From Propionibacteriaceae bacterium (lineage in GTDB: Bacteria > Actinomycetota > Actinomycetes > Propionibacteriales > Propionibacteriaceae): a DNA stretch of 10,369 nucleotides. Position numbers and translations under genes: made by a program. Where the stretch lies: positions 1 to 10,369 of the forward strand of contig CAJPNZ010000108.1 of assembly GCA_905372155.1 (NCBI GenBank), in the 5' to 3' direction. A model generated the notes under the pieces. It was given only the letters and a program-made list of their open reading frames with translations. It was not told the origin of the DNA and searched no databases. This document shows positions 7,220 to 10,369 of this stretch, one piece after another (position 1 is the first letter of the stretch; every line of letters starts with the position of its first letter).

Positions 7220-7256
7220 CGGGTGGTCCCGGGCCGGCGCCCGGGACCACCCGTTT
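7220..7256 (+). terminator. Rho-independent terminator of the ABC operon
   Basis: CGGGTGGTCCCGGGC (7220-7234) pairs perfectly with GCCCGGGACCACCCG (7239-7253) over 15 bp around a CGGC loop and is followed by TTT. It starts 17 bases after the permease stop. The T run is short, but the stem is strong, as is usual in high-GC actinobacteria. Confidence 0.85.
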
Positions 7257-7639
7257 CGCGTCCGTGCACTCGGCCGGGGGTGGGTATGGAATTGCCCGGC
7301 CTCTCGCAGTCGAGATCATCACGCCGTCGTAACCACACGACGGTACCCGCCCATCAGGTGATTTCTCGCCGGGATGGGTCCTCACCCACGTTCACACGGC
7401 ATAGGGGACCTCGAGAATCTGCTGGCAGACGACGTAGCGCAGTCCGACCCCAGAAGCACTGAGCGGACCTTGAACCAGCAAGACCCTCGTCCACAGCTCG
7501 GAGATCATCATCGTCAAGACAGAAACCACCGAAGAACAGACCGCTTGAGTGACAGGCCTTCAGCTTCAAGGTCACCGGAATCCATTTCGTCGCGCCCTTC
7601 CTCAATGAGACCGGCTTCCTCGTAGATACTGACCCTGGC
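7257..7639. other. Gene-poor stretch, possibly decayed coding DNA
   Basis: No gene could be recognised. Several short open stretches in different frames look protein-like but stay short: SSEIIIVKTETTEEQTA followed by a stop around 7552, and FSFKVTGIHFVAPFLNETGF just after. That pattern suggests an old gene broken by frameshifts, but no family was recognised. A small hairpin CCGTCGT-aaccac-ACGACGG lies at 7324-7343. The right part is less GC-rich than the ABC operon. Confidence 0.35.
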
Positions 7640-8152
7640 TCATCCTGGCTGTTGACCAGCCCCGCCGTCGCGCAAGCGACTGAGGAGTTCGAGATCGTGC
7701 TCATCCTCGGGACGTGGATCGTAGCCATTTCTCAATTCACGCAGCCGCTCGGCCGTGCCGACGATGACCGGCACTCCATCGATCGATCCCCTCGTGCGGG
7801 CGACGGCCGGATGTGTGAATACCGCGTCCTCAAAGCTTTGTTGGACACCATCCCCGTTGGGTCGGATGGCCATGGGATGCACGTCGACCCTTCCGTGTTC
7901 GGAGGCGAGTTCGATCCGGATCGGCAGCCAGTCCGTCACCGGCTCGTAACCACGCGATGCCAGCCACTCGATCAAATCGGGCACGACACCGGCGTCCACG
8001 AAGACATCAAGGTCCCCGTGCTCACGGGTTTGCCGTCCCACCAGCGCATCGACACCCCAACCGCCGTTGACTTGATAGACGGTCTCTCTTTCCGTCAGCC
8101 AACCGATGATGGTCAAGACCTCGCTCGCAGGCGTGGTGGACGCATGAACCAT
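7640..8152 (-). CDS. Nucleotidyltransferase, ANT(2'')/lincosamide transferase-like
   Basis: This 170-aa soluble enzyme has the fold motifs of the Aminoglyc_resit group (AadB, LnuA). These are NGGWGVDALVGRQTREHGDLD at 29-49, with the metal-binding pair D47 and D49, and GRVDVHP with the third acid D90. The end, GYDPRPEDEHDLELL, is also typical. Known members move AMP from ATP to an aminoglycoside or lincosamide hydroxyl, but most chromosomal relatives have no shown drug substrate, so resistance is only a possibility. The ATG at 8152 is chosen over the GTG at 8161 because that GTG is part of the ribosome site GGAGGTG (8165-8159), eight bases before the ATG. It is a single gene with its own promoter at about 8194-8222. 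Base composition is lower than the core genes, fitting acquired DNA. Confidence 0.85.
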   Translation of the reverse strand: MVHASTTPASEVLTIIGWLTERETVYQVNGGWGVDALVGRQTREHGDLDVFVDAGVVPDLIEWLASRGYEPVTDWLPIRIELASEHGRVDVHPMAIRPNGDGVQQSFEDAVFTHPAVARTRGSIDGVPVIVGTAERLRELRNGYDPRPEDEHDLELLSRLRDGGAGQQPG

Positions 8153-8193
8153 ATGAGACACCTCCCTCCCCCTGGGCTGGGATGACCCGGCCG

Positions 8194-8222
8194 AATTTTC
8201 CAGTCAGGTCGTCTACTGTCAA
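8194..8222 (-). promoter_or_regulatory. Promoter TTGACA-17-AAAATT for the nucleotidyltransferase
   Basis: On the minus strand a perfect -35 TTGACA (8222-8217) is followed after 17 bases by AAAATT (8199-8194). The ribosome site and ATG lie about 30-40 bases downstream. GTCAA/TTGAC arms (8218-8222 and about 8235-8239) overlap the -35 and might be an operator. Confidence 0.6.
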
Positions 8223-8416
8223 CCCGCTCAACCATTGACGGCTTGGCGAATCCCCCTGGACATCTTGATACGAGACAAGGCGCCGCACGCGCGGCACACC
8301 GAGAGCCAGACTGCCATTCCCCGGTTCCTCAGTGAACGAAGGGTCGCCCCTGTTCCCCATGCCGCCCCTGAGCGGACACCGCAGCGCCCCGGATGCCTAG
8401 ACCCCCGCGGCCCTCG
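8223..8416. other. Intergenic stretch between PIN toxin end and nucleotidyltransferase promoter
   Basis: The stretch is about 190 bases, mixed in composition, and contains CTCAACCATTGACGG near its left end. No gene, clear hairpin terminator or tandem repeat was seen. Open frames across it have no ribosome site and no recognisable motif. Confidence 0.4.
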
Positions 8417-8842
8417 TCACAGAGCGCGCCGCCAGGTGAGTCCGGGGAACCGGGCGAATCCCGCGTCCATGGTGATGAAGGTGGCGCCGGCCTCAATGGC
8501 CATGGCCGCCAGATAGGCGTCGGGAACCACGTTGCCGCGCGCCCCGAGGTTCCGGCACAGGCTCTCGAAGATGCGCCAATGCTCCCGCCCTGGGCGGATG
8601 CGGACCGCCGACGGGGCGCTCAACACCGTCTGACAGAAGTCCAGCGCCACCTGCGGCGGAGTCGGTTCGCGGTAGACCCGGTGGTTCGTCACGATTCGCA
8701 GAAAACCCGACAAGATCAGCTCGGACACCCCGAAGGATTCGTCGGCGGTTAGCGCAGCCGTGAGCCACGCGTGGTGTTCCGCAAACCGCGGGGACTCCGG
8801 CCGGTGCGCGTAGATGAACAGGTTGACGTCAGCGAGCAGCAC
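8417..8842 (-). CDS. vapC: VapC-type PIN-domain ribonuclease toxin
   Basis: This 141-aa protein covers a complete PIN domain with the acidic metal site expected of an RNase: D5 (LLADVNLFIYAHR), E41 (SELILSGFLRIVTN), D108 (VPDAYLAAMA) and D126 (FITMDAGFARFPGLTW). It resembles the mycobacterial PIN toxin group. The GTG at 8842 is chosen because the domain begins at LLADVN and the antitoxin stop lies 14 bases inside it, a typical coupled overlap; a longer start at 8875 would add an unrelated stretch. It is expected to cut specific tRNA or rRNA when free of its antitoxin. All four acids are present, so the toxin looks active. Confidence 0.9.
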   Translation of the reverse strand: MLLADVNLFIYAHRPESPRFAEHHAWLTAALTADESFGVSELILSGFLRIVTNHRVYREPTPPQVALDFCQTVLSAPSAVRIRPGREHWRIFESLCRNLGARGNVVPDAYLAAMAIEAGATFITMDAGFARFPGLTWRRAL

Positions 8843-9077
8843 GATCGTCTTCGCCGAGAAGCGCTGCGAGGGCATCCTTGTCCTCGAGGTCGACGCCCGG
8901 CTTCAACCCGCTGCCGCCGAAGGTGGGCAGGGTGACCTCACGGCGTGGCCCGGCCTGCTCAGCGAGTGAAACCCGTAGGGCGTCGGAGACCACCTCGCTC
9001 AAGGTCCTTCCCTGACGGGCCGCCCGCTCCTTGGCCCGGCGCAGCAGTTCATCGTCCAGATTCACCGTGGTGCGCAT
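8829..9077 (-). CDS. vapB: VapB-type ribbon-helix-helix antitoxin
   Basis: This 82-aa protein has an N-terminal ribbon-helix-helix DNA-binding segment, MRTTVNLDDELLRRAKERAA and then GRTLSEVVSDALRVSL. A C-terminal tail of about 40 residues (LPTFGGSGLKPGVDLEDKDA and following) should wrap the PIN toxin. It represses its own promoter and neutralises the toxin by family precedent. The ATG at 9077 is preferred to the GTG at 9083, since a -10 box TAAAAT lies six bases upstream and homologues begin MRTTVN. The gene is divergent from the peptide operon, about 300 bases away. Confidence 0.88.
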   Translation of the reverse strand: MRTTVNLDDELLRRAKERAARQGRTLSEVVSDALRVSLAEQAGPRREVTLPTFGGSGLKPGVDLEDKDALAALLGEDDRAAR

Positions 9078-9083
9078 GATCAC

Positions 9084-9089
9084 ATTTTA
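9084..9089 (-). promoter_or_regulatory. -10 box TAAAAT of the vapBC operon (leaderless)
   Basis: On the minus strand TAAAAT sits exactly six bases before the ATG at 9077, the spacing for a leaderless transcript. TTGATG about 14 bases upstream is a poor, short-spaced -35 candidate. The antitoxin would be expected to bind here for autoregulation. Confidence 0.55.
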
Positions 9090-9314
9090 TCGTCACCTCA
9101 TTGCATCAAGATGCGCGCGGGCACGGCCCGAAGAACCCCGACCGTAGGCTCATCGCCAAGAGGAAGGGCCGAGGTCCTCAAGAATGCGACGACCCCGGCA
9201 ACGCTTTGATGGCCGCGGAGGGCTTTGCCAGCTCCTTGGGTTTGGCGGTCGGCACTGGCGTCCCAGCGGCCTTTCCGGCGAACCCAAAGCGCGTATCCCG
9301 AACCCGACGTCCTG
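9090..9314. other. Divergent intergenic region, no gene assigned
   Basis: About 225 bases lie between the antitoxin promoter and the peptide promoter. A minus-strand frame with no start codon of its own reads FGFAGKAAGTPVPTAKPKEL and then AKPSAAIKALPGSSHS before a stop near 9180. It has a natural-looking composition and might be the tail of a lost gene, but the family was not recognised. Open frames on the plus strand lack ribosome sites. No tandem repeats or strong hairpins were seen. Confidence 0.35.
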
Positions 9315-9344
9315 TTGATATTGACCGCCATTATCATTTAGAAT
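9315..9344 (+). promoter_or_regulatory. Strong promoter TTGATA-18-TAGAAT for the peptide operon
   Basis: A -35 TTGATA (9315-9320) and a -10 TAGAAT (9339-9344) are 18 bases apart in a conspicuously AT-rich island of otherwise GC-rich DNA. The start site would be near 9351, giving a leader of about 24 bases carrying a perfect ribosome site. This is the best-looking promoter in the window. Confidence 0.7.
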
Positions 9345-9361
9345 CTCGGGCAGATCAAGGA

Positions 9362-9368
9362 AAGGAGG
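9362..9368 (+). promoter_or_regulatory. Perfect ribosome binding site AAGGAGG
   Basis: AAGGAGGTG ends six bases before the ATG at 9375. It is the strongest ribosome site in the window and decides that the 36-codon frame is a real, highly translated gene. Confidence 0.8.
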
Positions 9369-9374
9369 TGTCCC

Positions 9375-9485
9375 ATGAACCAGGATCTGACGTTTGAGAT
9401 CGTCGCACCGCAGTGCGGCAGCGCCTCCGTGGCGCATCCAACCTGCTCGAACGCCCTCGTCGAAGACCTCTTCGGCGACGAGTGA
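9375..9485 (+). CDS. 36-aa peptide, candidate RiPP precursor
   Basis: The peptide is short and acidic: MNQDLTFEIVAPQ, then CGSASVAHPTCSN, then ALVEDLFGDE. Cys, Ser and Thr are concentrated in residues 14-25 (C14, S16, S18, T23, C24, S25), which could be a modified core. LTFEIV and LVEDLF are hydrophobic/acidic stretches of the kind used for leader or follower recognition. It is not hydrophobic enough for a membrane peptide and has no signal sequence. Evidence that it is real: a strong promoter, a perfect ribosome site at ideal spacing, and a following gene resembling a leader-binding partner of azole-forming enzymes after a stem-loop. It matches no precursor family I know. The acidic C-terminal end is unusual for azole precursors, which generally end in the core. 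It could instead be a small regulatory or leader peptide. Confidence 0.6.
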   Translation: MNQDLTFEIVAPQCGSASVAHPTCSNALVEDLFGDE

Positions 9486-9492
9486 CCACGAC

Positions 9493-9523
9493 GCGGTGAG
9501 GTGGGGGTGCCCCACCTCACCGC
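9493..9523 (+). other. Perfect 14-bp stem-loop between peptide and downstream gene
   Basis: GCGGTGAGGTGGGG (9493-9506) pairs exactly with CCCCACCTCACCGC (9510-9523) around a GTG triloop, beginning 8 bases after the peptide stop. No T run follows, so it would act as a partial terminator or as a 3' stabiliser for the peptide message. Either would give much more peptide than enzyme, as is common in precursor-first bacteriocin operons. Confidence 0.75.
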
Positions 9524-9552
9524 CCGGCTCTCAGGCACCCAGGAGTAACACC

Positions 9553-10266
9553 ATGCCGCCCCCCAGCACACTGATCGACACCACGCTCGCCGACGGCGTC
9601 TGCCTGTTCCGCACCGGCGGCGAGTGGGCGCTACACCGCCCGGACGGCCTCTTCGTCCGGCTGCACGGCGCGGCCGCCGGTGCGCTGGACCAGGCCACCG
9701 AGGTCGGAACCGATCCCGTGCTCGGCCCCGCCTTCGCCGAGGCCGGCTACCTTCACGCAGCTGCCGACGCCAGCGTCCACCCAAACCTGCTCCCCCGCGG
9801 CCACGGAGTGCTGCACGACATGGTCGCACCGCTGCTCACCGCCGCGTCCGTCCAAAACGGCGAGGCCCCATCCGTCCCCTGTCTGCTCCTCGACACCCCG
9901 CCCACGGCCCCAACCGAGGACCACGCCCTGACCGCCTGGGCCGAGGGCAACCGCGTCTTCGTCAGCCCGTTCGCCCCCGCGGGAGAGGCCGAGCCCTGCC
10001 TCGTCACCGATGTCATCGCCCGGAGGATCGCCGCTTCCGCCACCCCCGACCTGCTGCGGGCCCGCCTCGGTGGTCCCGGACGCCGTCCGCCGCTGCGGCT
10101 GAGCACGCCCGCGGCGCTGCTCGTCGCCCACCTCATCGCCCGCCAGGTGCACGAGACCCCCGCCAGCCGCAGGCGGCTCTACTGCCTCGACATCACGGCT
10201 GGCCGGTGGGAACAGCACCTGGTCCATCCGGTGCCGCGCCTAGCGGATTCGGGTCCGCGCCCGTGA
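9553..10266 (+). CDS. Putative leader-binding/E1-like (ThiF-related) partner of a YcaO cyclodehydratase
   Basis: This 237-aa soluble protein has an N-terminal part (about 8-70) of small beta strands, DGVCLFRTGGEWALHRPDG and then FVRLHGAAAGALDQ, that resembles the winged-helix peptide-binding (RRE) region of azole-peptide enzymes. The later blocks NRVFVSPFAPAGEAEPCL (133-150), a helix AALLVAHLIARQV (187-199) and LDITAGRWEQHLVHPVPRL (212-230) recall the end of the bacteriocin cyclodehydratase/ThiF-like family. It is short for that family. It has four separated cysteines (C17, C110, C149, C211) and no CxxC pairs, so the usual structural zinc site is missing. The ATG at 9553 has AGGAG seven bases upstream. 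The stop overlaps the next GTG by four bases. The assignment rests on remembered pattern likeness and context; a different conserved hypothetical remains possible. Confidence 0.5.
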   Translation: MPPPSTLIDTTLADGVCLFRTGGEWALHRPDGLFVRLHGAAAGALDQATEVGTDPVLGPAFAEAGYLHAAADASVHPNLLPRGHGVLHDMVAPLLTAASVQNGEAPSVPCLLLDTPPTAPTEDHALTAWAEGNRVFVSPFAPAGEAEPCLVTDVIARRIAASATPDLLRARLGGPGRRPPLRLSTPAALLVAHLIARQVHETPASRRRLYCLDITAGRWEQHLVHPVPRLADSGPRP

Positions 10267-10369
10267 ACACCATCCGGGTCACGACCGACGATGGGCTGAC
10301 GCTGCACACCGAGATCACGCTGCCCGAACGTCTCCCCGCCCCCGCCGTGCTCATCCGCACCCCCTACGG
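10263..10369 (+). CDS. S15-family hydrolase (CocE/NonD), N-terminus only
   Basis: Thirty-five full codons are visible from the GTG at 10263 before the window ends. They read VNTIRVTTDDGLTLHTEITL and then PAPAVLIRTPYG. The DG-L strand pair followed by VLIRTPYG is the hallmark start of the X-Pro dipeptidyl-peptidase S15/CocE alpha/beta-hydrolase domain. The catalytic Ser, Asp and His would be beyond the window. It overlaps the preceding stop (GTGA), so it is in the same operon. A role in removing or inactivating part of the peptide, or in another acyl hydrolysis step, is inference. Confidence 0.75.
   Translation, partial: MNTIRVTTDDGLTLHTEITLPERLPAPAVLIRTPY

Noticed and set aside
7354..7728. 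A 124-codon minus-strand frame running into the nucleotidyltransferase end.
   Set aside because: It overlaps a well-supported gene in another frame, has no ribosome site and no domain likeness.
9098..9337. A 79-codon open frame on the minus strand (reading AVNINRTSGSGYALW).
   Set aside because: It overlaps the strong plus-strand peptide promoter, has no ribosome site and no recognisable family.
9321..9343. Half of a Zur/Fur-like site (AAATGATAAT on the minus strand) inside the peptide promoter.
   Set aside because: Only one half matches; the other side is GGCGG and gives no dyad. The AT-rich bases are better explained by the -35/-10 spacer.
1..10369. CRISPR array, tRNA, rRNA or intact insertion sequence.
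   Set aside because: No regularly spaced repeats, cloverleaf-like segments, rRNA motifs or transposase motifs were found on either strand.

Overview
The window is GC-rich throughout most of its length and reads as an actinobacterial chromosome. Supporting signs are GTG starts, probable leaderless transcripts with a TANNNT -10 box about 7 bases before the start codon, LytR_C and HerA-like (DUF853) genes of actinobacterial type, and a mycobacterial-type PIN toxin. A propionibacterial or related host is possible but not established.

Left part (1-2768), core-like. A HerA-like ATPase gene (minus strand) is divergent from a small conserved protein with a ParB-like DGLHR motif, which is followed by a membrane-anchored LytR C-terminal-domain protein. 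A perfect 12-bp inverted repeat lies between the divergent starts. An actinobacterial-type GGTTTCGAC/GGTTGAGCC repeat cluster lies just beyond the HerA gene's 3' end.

Middle-left (2769-3734), decayed foreign DNA. This stretch is visibly less GC-rich. It holds the remains of an L-2-amino-thiazoline-4-carboxylate (ATC) hydrolase family gene. Both ends of the protein are readable, but the middle is deleted and the reading frame changes at the junction.

Middle (3735-7253), a sensor-transporter unit. A NarL/LuxR-type response regulator and its HisKA_3 histidine kinase overlap by 7 bases on the minus strand. They are divergent from an ABC ATPase and its permease, which overlap by ATGA. A perfect 15-bp hairpin with a short T run ends the ABC operon. 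The layout suggests that the kinase/regulator pair controls the pump, probably in response to an antimicrobial or envelope stress.

Right part (7254-10369), accessory. It contains gene-poor DNA, an ANT(2'')/LnuA-like nucleotidyltransferase, a VapBC-type toxin-antitoxin pair, and then, divergent from the antitoxin, the left edge of what looks like a ribosomally made and modified peptide (RiPP) gene cluster. That edge has a strong promoter, a perfect ribosome binding site and a 36-codon peptide with two cysteines. A perfect 14-bp hairpin follows, then a gene resembling the leader-binding/E1-like partner of azole-forming YcaO cyclodehydratases, and the start of an S15 (CocE/NonD) hydrolase that runs off the window. 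This is the most promising candidate for an undescribed system. The decisive genes (YcaO, dehydrogenase, export) would lie to the right, outside the window.
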